In this document: one piece after another, positions 51,232-62,146 of the stretch
Position numbering within the stretch: position 1 is the stretch's first letter
How the letters are laid out: the number at the start of each line of letters is the position of its first letter
Assembly (NCBI RefSeq): GCF_025698545.1
Contig: NC_068569.1
Span: 6,386,001-6,450,000, forward strand
DNA length: 64,000 nucleotides
From: Gossypium raimondii
Taxonomy: Eukaryota > Streptophyta > Magnoliopsida > Malvales > Malvaceae
Reading direction: 5' to 3'
Translations under genes and position numbers: made by a program
The notes under the pieces: model-generated
Seen by the model: the letters and a program-made list of their open reading frames with translations, nothing else
Database searches by the model: none
Told to the model about the DNA's origin: nothing

Positions 51232-52246
51232 TTTATTTTATATTAATCATGAAAAAAAAAACCTCATATTTATTGGATTTACATTATGATTTGGCTGATT
51301 TTAACAAAAAAAGTTTACGTAAAATATTAAAAATATAAATTTATTTAAATGATTTTTATAATGATTAAATTAAGGAAAACATTTTATTCCTTAATTAATT
51401 TTATTTTTAAATATATTATTTAATTTTACAAATTCTATTTAAAGTTTTAAGTTTACTCATTGATTCAAACCTCGACTTAAAGATTTGTATTGGATAAAAA
51501 CTTAAAAAGGTTAAAATAAGTTATAAGTTTATGTATTTTTGTAAATTTAAAATTTAATCTTTATATATATTTTTATTTAGAAGTTAGTTATTTAATTTTT
51601 CAAATTTTAAAATTTAAGTTCAACTCTTGATACCATTAATATCATTTTGCTAAATTTAGGTTCATTTGCATATATTATCAAGTGAGTATTCTTTTTATTT
51701 CAAAATATCACCTCAAAAAATAAAATTTAGATCTGAAAAATGAAATCTTAAAAAAGAATTCTAAAAGTAAAATTATGATGACTAAATTCTAAATTTGTAA
51801 ACAATACAAAGACATATGATATATTTTAACTAAATTTAAATATTACTCGAATAATGATTATATTCATTTTAAACAATATATGTAAAAGAACGAATATTAA
51901 AGTGTTGGTTTCAAACATTTACTCATATCAAATTAAAATTTATACTTGTAAAATATTTTTATTTATTTTAAATATTATTTAAAGGAACTAGTACATTTAT
52001 TCGTAAGTCAATTTAGATTTTATGTCTGATTCACTTAAAAAAGTTATTTTTGTTTTTAATTATTTTGAACTGAGAAATACAATTGCAAGCACAACCCAAT
52101 TGCAAATTCTAATGAAATATCTATAACTGTTCAATACTAGACTTAATTATCAAGTTAATGTATCTAATTCTTAAATCATTATCAGTATATAACAGAAAAG
52201 AGAAATAAAGAATCGGAGACTAAGGTAAATTATATTTAAAAGAAGC
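51232..52246. other. AT-rich spacer
   Basis: No coding signal and no repeat boundary that I can support. Confidence 0.4.
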
Positions 52247-52402
52247 CGAAGATTTTGTGGGTTTACCTGCGAGGAAAATGGTGTGAGAAGAAACAAGCGA
52301 GACCCAGAACCAGATTTGTTGCGCCTGCTAAAGCGGTGTGCCTAGCGAGCATTTCAATTTAAACACGAAGCTCATTACAGAAGACAACGCACTAATTGTG
52401 AC
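52247..52402 (-). repeat. Second copy of the dehydrogenase promoter/first-exon block
   Basis: Aligns in the same orientation with about 38295-38467: shared text includes ACCTGCGAG, GAGACCC, GCTAAAGC and AGCATTTCAATTTAAACACG. Even the splice donor (minus strand CTCGCAG|GTAAACC) is kept. No dehydrogenase coding exon follows it to the left, so it is a promoter/leader fragment without its gene. Confidence 0.75.
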
Positions 52403-52499
52403 CCTTAATACTTTAGTTTTTCAACTCAGACCTTTACTTTTAACGTCTTTTTATTATTATTTAGTATAGGTTGCTTCTTAGCTGCGGAGGTTGAGTTGT

Positions 52500-52716
52500 T
52501 TACATATACTTACTACCTCTCCCCTTGTCTGCTTGTCGAGGATCCAGACCTAGTGCAGTAAACAGGACTCGTTTATATATTTTCTTGCTACATTTGACTG
52601 TAATGTCTTCAAGTTGTTCAAGTGTGTATAACTCATTAAAATCAAAATACATACTATCAATTGTGATTTTATGTGCGTTCAATCCATCGATGATTTCTGT
52701 AAAAAAAATGTGATCT
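52500..52716 (-). other. Exon-like orphan open frame
   Basis: On the minus strand a pyrimidine tract and ACAG at about 52717-52720 precede an open stretch reading from EIIDGLNAHK through LEDITVKCSKKIYKRVLF to LGLDPRQADKGRG. It is then followed by GAG|GTAGTAAG, a good donor, near 52517. The composition looks like real protein. I do not recognise the family and see no partner exons, so it may be a gene relic. Confidence 0.35.
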
Positions 52717-52984
52717 ATCGATTTCGAATTTTTCCAGCTATGAGAGTTTCCAGCAAATGCTAGGTATTAAGGGGTTAAGTTTCTAATGGCTGGAATCCTC
52801 CCTTTAAGCTTGTATCCCATTAAATCATTTTATGTATCTAGTAATATTATTGATGTTTTGTAAATGCTTCAATAAATTATATGTTCATTGAGACGACTCA
52901 CTTGAATTGAAGGAAGCATCATAAATTGCTACATAAAATTTATATCTAACTTGATTTCCTAGGCCAGCGTTTTTCGGCCGATCA

Positions 52985-53274
52985 GTCTAGGCCCAATTAG
53001 ATAATAATTTTGCATGTGGGCCAAGCCAGTCTAGGCCCGTACAAATGTTTACTACAATCGTAGTCTCCTGTAAATAAATATAAAGACCATTTCGTGATAT
53101 GCTTAGATTCATCTAGAATTTCTAAGGTTTTGGCATCCAAGGGAAGAGTTAATTTTCTATCAGGTACTAACTCTCTATTGTTTCCGATAGGTGTTTGATT
53201 TCACATGTATTATTTTCCTTTGTGTTATATATCTGTGGTTGAATCAGCTGAATTTTATTTAGTTGTGAAGCAGA
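52985..53274 (+). promoter_or_regulatory. Promoter and leader of the COX7a gene
   Basis: Site II motifs GGCCCA (52990-52995) and TGGGCC (53017-53022), plus a nearby TAGGCCCGT, match promoters of nuclear genes for mitochondrial respiratory proteins. A GT donor after TTTTCTATCAG at about 53163 and an acceptor ending GAAGCAG just before the ATG suggest a 5' UTR intron. Confidence 0.6.
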
Positions 53275-53571
53275 ATGTCGGAGCCACCGTTCAGGCCGAG
53301 GGAGAAGCTTATTGAGAAACAAAAACAGTTTCAAAGCATCCATAAGCCCACTTACCTTAAAGGACGATATGATAAGATCACTTCCATTGCCATTCCCGCT
53401 GCTTTGGCTGCAACTTCACTTTATTTCATTGTCAGCTTATCTCTACTTTTTGAGGTTTTCTTTGTTAGATTTGAGAGATGTAGCTGTTGATGATGTTGTG
53501 ATTTTTTGCGTGTGTTGTTACAGGCAGAAGGGATTTACAATATGTCTCATGGGATTGGAAAGAAAGAATGA
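53275..53571 (+). CDS. COX7a: Cytochrome c oxidase subunit 7a, plant type
   Basis: Small nuclear-encoded subunit of respiratory complex IV in the mitochondrial inner membrane. Exons 53275-53430 and 53524-53571 give 204 nt, 67 aa, the normal length. The start MSEPPFRPREKLIEKQKQFQ is the conserved plant N-terminus. One membrane segment lies at about residues 35-52 (ITSIAIPAALAATSLYFI). Exon 2 supplies AEGIYNMSHGIGKKE, the conserved matrix/intermembrane tail. The donor is ATT|GTCAGC, a weak but usable GT site in phase 0. Upstream site II motifs agree with a mitochondrial role. Confidence 0.94.
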
Positions 53572-54199
53572 GGCCTACGCTACTCATGGCTGGAAAACAT
53601 GTATTCCTCGACTTTTGTGGGTTTTTTTAGCATCTTCATTAGCTCTAATGTTTTAATACATCTTTATGAAGAATGTGAAAATTCCTTCAGAACAATATAA
53701 ATAAACATGTTTTAAGATAACATCATTTCTGTCTTGATGTTTAGTCAAAATGTAGGTTTCTTATTAGCTTCAATTTTCCAATTTTTTAAACTTTTTATCC
53801 CAAGTATACAACCACAAAAACACACCCCTCGGCCTTGGAGGCCAATTATGGCCATCAAAAAGGGTTAAAAGATATATGTTGATGATTGGTATTAGACTGT
53901 GTTCTTTTGGTCGTTTGAAAAATACTTTTACATATAAAATTGTTTTTGGGTGAAAAGTAGTAAAGAACAAACTTCGGTGGTAGTAAATTTTTAACTTATT
54001 TGAACTACTTTTGGCGCAGATGAAAACGTAAATTTTTTTAACTTTTTCAGCCAAAAAGTACTTTTGGGCTGGTTTTTTATTTTTTTAGCCAACACACACT
54101 GGTTCTTTTACATTTTCTTCTGGAGATTGACCATAACCATCTTTGTTCATGTGGAATATTATCCAAAAAGTACTTTGTTTTCATCTCTGGTTCTTTGCT
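53572..54199. other. COX7a 3' flank and decayed repeat text
   Basis: From about 53900 strings such as AAAAAGTACTTTTGGGCTGG resemble the left half of MITE copy 1, so this may be the diverged left part of MITE copy 3. No gene was seen. Confidence 0.35.
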
Positions 54200-54581
54200 T
54201 TCATCAATTGGAATATAATATTTAATTATTATATTTAAATATTTAAATATCATTTAAATATTCTAATTAAATTTAATAAATAATTAATATTAATTACTTA
54301 AAAATATTTAAAATTAATATTATATATTAAAATATTAACAATAAGTTATAATAAATTATTTTTATATTTTTACTAAAATATTATAATATTAATTAATTTG
54401 AATATTATTTAAATACATATTTGTTACTTTATAATATCATGTTTAAAATGGACATTTTATTCTTCAAAAGTACTTTTTGACAGCAATACGAAACACTCAA
54501 AATTTTCAAAAGTACTTCTCAAAATAACTTTTCCACAGCATTTTTCTACAGCTCTTTTCAAAAGCAATGAAGAACTGACCC
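54200..54581. mobile_element. MITE copy 3, right portion
   Basis: Follows copy 1 in the same orientation and ends AAAGCAATGAAGAACTGACC+C, matching the copy 1 right terminus, then TTA. The left boundary is diverged and uncertain. Confidence 0.6.
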
Positions 54582-54923
54582 TTAGTTGATACTCATCGAT
54601 ACAACTCTTTTTTTCATATTTAAATGTATTTGAATTCATCTTTTTTAAGCAAAAAATTTAAAAAATTTAAAAGAAAGATTTGAGTTCCAAGCGCTTCATC
54701 TTCAAAAGAACAAAAGATTGTCTCGAGTTTTTTTAGGAATTAGGAATTAGGACCCTTATTCTAAAGGAAGGTTATTTTTTAAACATAATTATTCATATTG
54801 AAAAAAGTTATTCAAAATAGAAGTTATTTGAATGACTGTCATTTTCAACATAGGTATTTTTCAAGTACAATTATTTAATAAAAATTAATTTACTAACTAT
54901 TTTCTTATTTTAGTATTTTAAAT

Positions 54924-55862
54924 TTTTGGTCTCAATTTTGTACCTAAAGTATCAATTTTCTCTATTTTTAATTTACTTTGTAATTAAATCTTAAAAAAAT
55001 ATTTAGACAACTTTCGCCAATGAAAGAGCACCACGTGACATTTTTTTGCTAATGAAAAATGTCAGCATGAAAATTAAGTATTTAAAATAAAAATATTAAA
55101 TTTTAATTTTAATTTTAATTTTAAAAATAGAAAGTATAATATTTAAATATCAAAAACACTTTTGACTTTGGCTGGCATTGACCAGTCACGTGACGCTATT
55201 AGAACACACCATATGTGGTTTTTTAGTATTATATATTATATTGATTAAAAATATAAAAATCATATATAATATATAAATTTAAAAAAAAGTTTGAAAATAA
55301 TTTTTTACAAAATTATAAAATATATAATTTTAAATTTTAAAATTTAAATAATATATAAAATTGAAAAATTAAAAAATGTATTTAAATTACTTGAAATTTA
55401 AATAATTTTTTAAATTTAGAATTATATGTTTTAGAATTTTATAAAAAATTATTTTAAACTTTCTTTTATTTTTATTACAATTTTACATTTTATATTAATA
55501 AGATTAATTTAAACTAATTTCTTTTAATTTTTGTAAATTTTATTTATATATATTTTAAGATTATATATATTTTTGTGAACTTTTATATATTTATTTCCAT
55601 TTTATATTGTTTAATGTATATGTATATATATATTTAATAAAAAATGTTTATTTTATATAAAGATGTCATATGGCGCTTTGTGATTGGCTATAAAATTTTT
55701 TTAACGTTTGTCAAAAAATAGACTAAAAATATAATGGGGCATACTTTAAGTCCCAAATTGGGAATTCGAGTGTACTATAGGTAACACATTGAGACAAAAA
55801 AAGTTTAGGCACCAAAGTGAGAAAATGAGATTACTTTAGGGGCCAAATCGTGAATTAAGCCA
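54924..55862. mobile_element. Probable inverted-repeat element, non-coding
   Basis: The left text GGTCTCAATTTTGTACCTAA and CGCCAATGAAAGAGCACCAC match, in reverse complement and with differences, the right text near 55682-55860 (CTTTAGGGGCCAAATCGTG; CATATGGCGCTTTGTGATTG). The core is extremely AT-rich. Ends are approximate. Confidence 0.4.
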
Positions 55863-56200
55863 AAAAACACTATTATAGACAAGAATTATTCTTCCAAATA
55901 GAGGTGAATCCATAAATTTTTTTAGTAATGGAATTTAATTATAAATTTTTCATAGATCAAAATATAAGTTTATCATGTACTAATTTATAATTTCATCAAC
56001 TTTGAAGAGACTAATTTTTTTCATTTTAGAGAGGCTAAAGTGTAATTTTACTATATTTTAATTTATAACTTTTTTATTTATAAGAGGAATAGATTGAAAT
56101 TTTTTATTTTGAGAGGTCGAGCAATTTCACTATATATTAATATATAATTTCTCTAATTATAAGAGGATTGGATTTAAAAAATATTTTTGAAGGTCCAAGG

Positions 56201-56815
56201 TAGATGGGTGGCCCAGCCCAAAGGTCCGTCCAAAAAGTGGGAGGGTTTGAGTAAAAATGTAAGCCCAAAAATGGGTTTAGACAAAAAAAATAATGCCCAT
56301 TTAGAAAACGGGTTGGGCCTCGAGTAAGGCTTTTTTGGCCCGAATATGCCAAAAAAAACTATTATTTTTTATTGTATTCTTGTTGTTGTTTTTTAAATTT
56401 TCTTGCTTTCCTTTTCATTATTTTACTACCATTTCACAATTATATTGTTACTATTTTTTTGTTATTAGTTGGATATTGTATAATTTTTGTTTTATTGTTA
56501 ATTTTGTTAATATTTTAAAGGCATTTGCTTGTTAAGTTGCACCTATCTTAGTGCATTTTAAGTATACATATTTTTAAATTTATTGAGAAACATTTATTTG
56601 AATGTTTTAGTATTTTTGATGTATTAGTTTTTAAAAAAATTGTATAAACAATTTGATATGAGCGGGACGGGCCCAGATTTTAGCATTTTATCCAGGCCAA
56701 GCTTGGAAAAAGTTTAGACCCATTTTTCATGCCTGGCCAGGCTCGAGCCTAACAAACAAGCCTTAAATTTTTATTGGACCCAAACCCCATTCAACCTGGC
56801 CCATGGACACCTCTA
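56201..56815. mobile_element. hAT-type non-autonomous element (615 bp)
   Basis: The left end is TAGATGGGTGGCCCAGCCC; the right end on the minus strand is TAGAGGTGTCCATGGGCCAGG-type text, the common plant hAT terminus. The flanks GTCCAAGG and CTCCAAGA share TCCAAG, a worn 8-bp target duplication. Internal inverted GGGCC/GGCCC strings are plentiful. It has no coding capacity. Confidence 0.7.
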
Positions 56816-59800
56816 CTCCAAGACCCTTGCTTGTACCGCCACCAAATTTGTCTCTCCTCCAAATAGAGGCGAATGTAAAGGGGTTAGGGGTTGGCTCCCA
56901 AAAATGAATAATTACAATTTTACTTCTTTATAAGTTATTAAAATATAAATTATATATATGATAAAATTATACTTTAACTTCTAAAAATAAAAAAATTTAT
57001 ATAATACTTTTAAAAAATATGAAATTATAAATTAATATATAATAAAATTATATTTTAAGCTTTTAAAAAATGATAATTCAATTCTTATCCTTCCTAAAAT
57101 ATTTTCTAAATTCCTGCTTTCAAAAGAGATATAAGTGATGTAACGCTAATACTTGTTCAGAGCTTATATGCTTAATTTCTTTAAACATGATCTTATTTAT
57201 CCTAAAAAAATGTTAAAAGTAAGTTATATACACGTTCGCAAAACAGTGTTTGACACTTTGCCTCAAAAAAGAAACATTGATGTGCTTTGTCTTGATGCAG
57301 TGATTACACCAAGTTTTTCTGATGTTTTGATACATTTCTGTTTCTATGTCCACGTTTTCTCGTCGGTTCTTCAATGGGAATTGGCAAGTGTTTCTGATTT
57401 TAATCAGTAGTCTCTGATCGCAGATCCCACACCAAACGTGTCAACACTCTACTACTAATTTTTTTGATATGTTTGGTGATCCCCATCATTAATGCAAGTG
57501 ATTTTCTTCAAACTATCATTATTATTTACAATATTTTTAAATCGAATCAGTTGTTAATTCAGTTAAGTTAATTGATTCGATCGGTTCAATTAATTCAATT
57601 AAAAATTATTAAAAATAAAAATTTTAATTTAATATGTTTAATCATTAATTTAATCAATTTTTAATTACTTCATATTAATTTTAATCTAACCAAATCAAAA
57701 TTAAATTGGTCCTTAACTGATTTATAATTAGACTAATTAATCCAATTTAATTCAAAGGTAAGACATTCATCTAACTCGAAGAAAGCGATGTAACACCGTC
57801 AAATTTTGCTTCAAATTCTAATACACGGAACATGACTAATATCCGTAAAAATTTTACTATACTGAGTGTGGGCTATCTTTACTTAATAATCACGTTTTCT
57901 ATTGGGATCTTAATACCTTCCCCTTCTTGAAGCTGTTTTAAAATGCATGCACAAAGTTGAGATGTCGGTCTTTTGCTAGTTCTAATTTCTAAGGCAAAAT
58001 ATCATTAATTTGCTATTCATTTTCTTCTGTAGTTCTCTTACTCTTATTTATCCATATGGATGATGTGAATATGTAATTTGTAAATTACATTAGTAGTTAA
58101 TTATGATGAAAATACTTTATTGTAAAATGAAATTATTAGTATTGAAAGATGAAATAAATAGAACCTAAATCAATAAAAATAATTACTATGCTGTGAAATA
58201 ATTACTGCCTTAGAAGCAAATCCACTCTAATCAGTATAATTGTATAGTGGACGTTGCCCCACAAAATTAACACAATATTTTAATATTTGTACACCAGAAT
58301 AAAGAATCTGGAGTACAATTGGTATTGCTTTTCTCAAAAGGAATTGGAAAAATAGGCCGAAAAATAAAACTGATGATTTGGTCAGAAAATTTAACCAAAA
58401 ATGATATTTGAAAAGAAAACAGACGAATTGAGAAAAGAAGTATGAAGATTTTCTTGTTGTGTAAAATGAGGAGCATGATCTGCTATTTAAACAGTTTTTT
58501 GAAGGGTAAAATGGTAAAACACATAGTGTCAATTTCCACAAAAAGAAACACATGCATGAACACAGATTGGGCGGCAGCGGCGCACATGTGTTGAGTCTTT
58601 AGTCTCAATTACTCAATGAGGGTAAAAGGCAAGACTATATTTAAACCGTCTTATAAGCATTTTCTCAATTAATGTGAGATTACCCATTTTGCATTACCAA
58701 TAACCTATTTATTAATAAATATTTTAGTCACCCAACTATGGAAAATTATAAATTTGATCACTTAACTATTCAATTTAATTTATCTTTCTTGTCACTCAAC
58801 CAATTTAGATTTTTAGATGTTTTCATTTTCTTATTAGGCAGCTGGTGATCACAAAAAATAAAGTTGATCATTTTGTAACTTTTCATAGTTGAGTGATTAA
58901 ATTTTTAATGTGACACGTTAACCAATTGAATGACAACACATGACCATTTTTTGACATTTGACTAAAATTTTAGAACATCTCTATAATTATTCCAAAATAT
59001 TTTTTCTTTAGCAAATAATAATGTGATTATTTAGATAACTAAATTAAATAATGTGATTATTTAGATAACTATAATTTAGAACACTTAACAAGTAATTTGT
59101 CTAATTGCCCCCGTTGTTACATGTGGCATTTAATTTGTTTTAACTTTTAAGCCTTGTCGTATTCCTAACATTATTATAGAATTAAAAGAAATAATTAAGA
59201 AGACGGCCGTTTTTAATATTTAAACAGTTTTGGGACTAATTAACCCTAAATCGAGAATTCAAAGAGAAGTTGGAGTTCAACGAAAGTAATTCAAAGAGTT
59301 GAATGATTTTAGGGTTCTCAATTTCCACCACATAAATTAGTCGACCAAATAAAACTATTCTTAGAGTTGTGTGATCCAAATTCTAATAGATTACTTGTAA
59401 GTCAAGTTAAACAAAATATATTTTCTTTCTAGAAGATTTAGTATTTATTAGTATAGTTTATTTGACCTACTAATTTAACCTATAAATAGGTTTTTTACAA
59501 TCTTAGAAAATACATCCATTAGATATTAGAATTCATAACACATTTAGAGAATTTTATGTTTACATTTTAAGGGTCCTTTGTTTTTGGGTTTTGAGTTTAA
59601 TTTTTATCTCCATCTTTTGTACTCTTCGTTCTTTTGTCATTATAGTAAAATTATTTTTGCCTATAGTTTTTTATCCTCTTTAGATGGATTTTTTCATATT
59701 AAATTTGTATGTTTAATTTCTCAATTTATTCTGCTATTTTTTTTACTTATTACTTAATCAAGTCGATTCTAACAACTGCAATGTGGAGCAATGGACACCA

Positions 59801-60489
59801 CTCCTATATTTGAAATATTATACACAATTTCTTTCTATTTTCTGCAATTACTAGCTTCTGCGCCCATTATTTCTTACAACACTTTCATAGACAAAAGCTA
59901 TATAAAATAAAAGATCAAACTTTTAAAAACGTAATTTAATTTATTTTAAAATAAAATAAAATTCACTTTTCTAAATATTTGAATTTTGGTGCACTCAACT
60001 TTTCCAACACTATCATAATTTAATACACAAAACTATTTGCATTTTCTATTACTTTATTAATAATATTTATTTTTAAAATTCATTATTATTTTTTATTCTG
60101 ATTTCTCTCACCCTGCATAGTGGGTGTACTCTAAGGAAATGTATATTAACTTATTTTTATTTTTAAAAAATACCCACATAAAAATAATACCTTAATGTTT
60201 TAGGTCAAATTCTTACATTGCATGTATCATTTGTAGGTTATTTACATATTTTTACTTAAATCCTACCATCCAAATATGAGTAATTAAAAACTATTTTAAC
60301 TTAGTTTTAATATATTTTAATTATCAATAAAAGGGTACTGTGTTATACTTAGATTCTAAGTAAAGTTAATTTGATTATGCGGTCGAGTTCATCCAAAATC
60401 TTAATCCATTTTTAGGCACAGGCTCAGTCCGAAAAACAGGTCTAATATTTTACCCAAGTCACTCAACAATTAATGTATTTCTGTTTTGG
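56816..60489. other. Gene-poor AT-rich region
   Basis: No supportable gene. A short frame at 57153-57410 is probably chance. At about 59395-59775 a TATAAATAGG box (about 59481) and a T-rich tail ending GATTCTAACA look like a worn copia-type LTR, but the ends and target duplication do not fit well. 58720-58930 holds 'gtcactcaac' type dispersed repeat text. Confidence 0.35.
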
Positions 60490-61745
60490 TCACTTAAGTT
60501 TAGAAATTTTTATTTCAATCACTAACATTATCGAAATTTAATATTTTGGTCACTCCTTTGTTAAATCACAAATGAAAATTGTTTAATTAGTATAATAACA
60601 AATTTAACCTTCCAATGTTTATAGATTATATCAATTTGATCCTAATTTTAAAAATTAAACAAATTTAACCCAAAACTTTGTACATTGTCAAATTAGTCTT
60701 GATTCTCAAAATCAAAAATTAAAAAAATTAAAAGCAAAATTTAATCTAAATGTTAATTTATCGATAAAAATACACCAATTTTTATAAAATGCATTCAAAA
60801 TTATAAAATATTTACAAGTAAATGAATATATAATTTTCTCATTTTCTAACATGACATTTTATTTATTAAAACAATATTTTTATAAGCAACAAAAGTCAAG
60901 GAAAAAATAAGAAAACTTAGGTAGATGCAGCTTTTCTATTTTTCCAACATTAACGACCACCATATTTAGATTAGATCAAAAATTACAACTTGAGATTGAA
61001 AATGGTAAGAATTGATGCCTTTAGGTTGTTGCCTAGAATAGTCCTGTTGCGTTTGAGGTTGTGCTTAAGGCTAGACATGATTGGGGATATATAGGCCAGG
61101 ATGAGGTCTTAGAGACCTGGTAAGTGGAAGGCCATGCTGGTAGTTGCACAATTGATTCCTAGTTTGATGGCGTGACGATAGAGGATGTGAACATCAAGGA
61201 GTTTGGAGAAAAGGCTATTAGCGTAGGTGGTTGTTAGGGAAGGTGGTGCCCGGCACTCCACAAATTTGGCGAGGATTAGGGAACAAGGCCAAACATATAA
61301 TAAATAAATTATTATTTGTAGAATAAAACTTCAAAAGAAAAAAGAGAGAGAAAAGTTTGAATTTGGTTTAAGTCTTGTCTGTGGGTTTTTTTTGAAAACA
61401 ATTTACTTTTAAAAGTATTATTTTAGTAAATAAATTTCATGTTAGAAGAAAGAGAAAAATAGGTATTCAATTATTTATAGTTTTGTATGTATTTTTTTTA
61501 AATCTTATGTATTTTTAGCGAAAAATGAACTTTAAATTTGTTTTAAAAGTTATTTTTAAAAATTTTTAAGGATCAATGTTAAATTAACAGAATGTGTGAA
61601 ATCGAGGGCTGATTTTGTTGGAATTTTTAGAATTAGGACCAATTTGATATAACAATGGCCAAATCAACATTCCATTATTGATTTAACGGATGAGTGACTA
61701 AAATACTAGATTTCGATAACGTTAATGACCAAAATTCACTATTCA
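60490..61745. mobile_element. Inverted-repeat element with about 200-bp arms
   Basis: The left arm (about 60490-60665, with CATTATCGAAATTTAATATT and GGTCACTC) matches the reverse complement of the right arm (about 61560-61745, which gives CGTTATCGAAATCTAGTATT and AGTCACTC). The inside has a less AT-rich block at about 61000-61280 that I could not identify; several stops occur in every frame. Confidence 0.5.
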
Positions 61746-62129
61746 TCCATAATTACCTAACAATCCTTGTCATATACTTCATATATTACTTTTGTATATT
61801 TATAATTTAGTTATCAGCACAATATTTCGTGTAGCACTATAATTTACTTTTAATAGTATATATAACATAATATTCATCATCGACATGTATTATAAAACAT
61901 TTATTCATACCTTTATGAGTTCCAATTTATCATAATCAACTTTCTACTCATATACTTGAGTATTGCTTTCAATATTATCGGAATTAGCTAAGTTGAAAAG
62001 CATATCTATCTATAAGTAAAACAAATCTCATCAGGGTCGGGAGATATCACACTATCACAGGTTATATAATGGCATGTATTTCCAAACTTCACATATGCTA
62101 CGTTCGGTTTAAAAATCGACTAAACCGTA
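61746..62129. other. Short leftover of retrotransposon internal region
   Basis: Sequence next to the primer-binding site of the LTR element at the right edge, on its internal side. It is AT-rich and non-coding; no gag or pol block is seen, so the element is truncated or lies behind another insertion. Confidence 0.35.
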
Positions 62130-62141
62130 GCTCTGATACCA
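62130..62141 (-). other. tRNA-Met primer-binding site of an LTR retrotransposon
   Basis: The minus strand reads TGGTATCAGAGC, the initiator-methionine tRNA primer-binding site used by many plant LTR elements, five bases inside the LTR end. Confidence 0.85.
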
Positions 62142-62146
62142 ATAAA

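Noticed and set aside
57153-57410. An 85-codon frame containing VFDTLPQKRNID, slightly like a PPR repeat
   Set aside because: Only one weak block, no second repeat, and AT-rich surroundings; most likely chance.
59395-59775. Possible copia-type LTR with TATAAATAGG
   Set aside because: The flanking 5-bp sequences do not match and there is no primer-binding site after the supposed end; kept only as a remark on the spacer.
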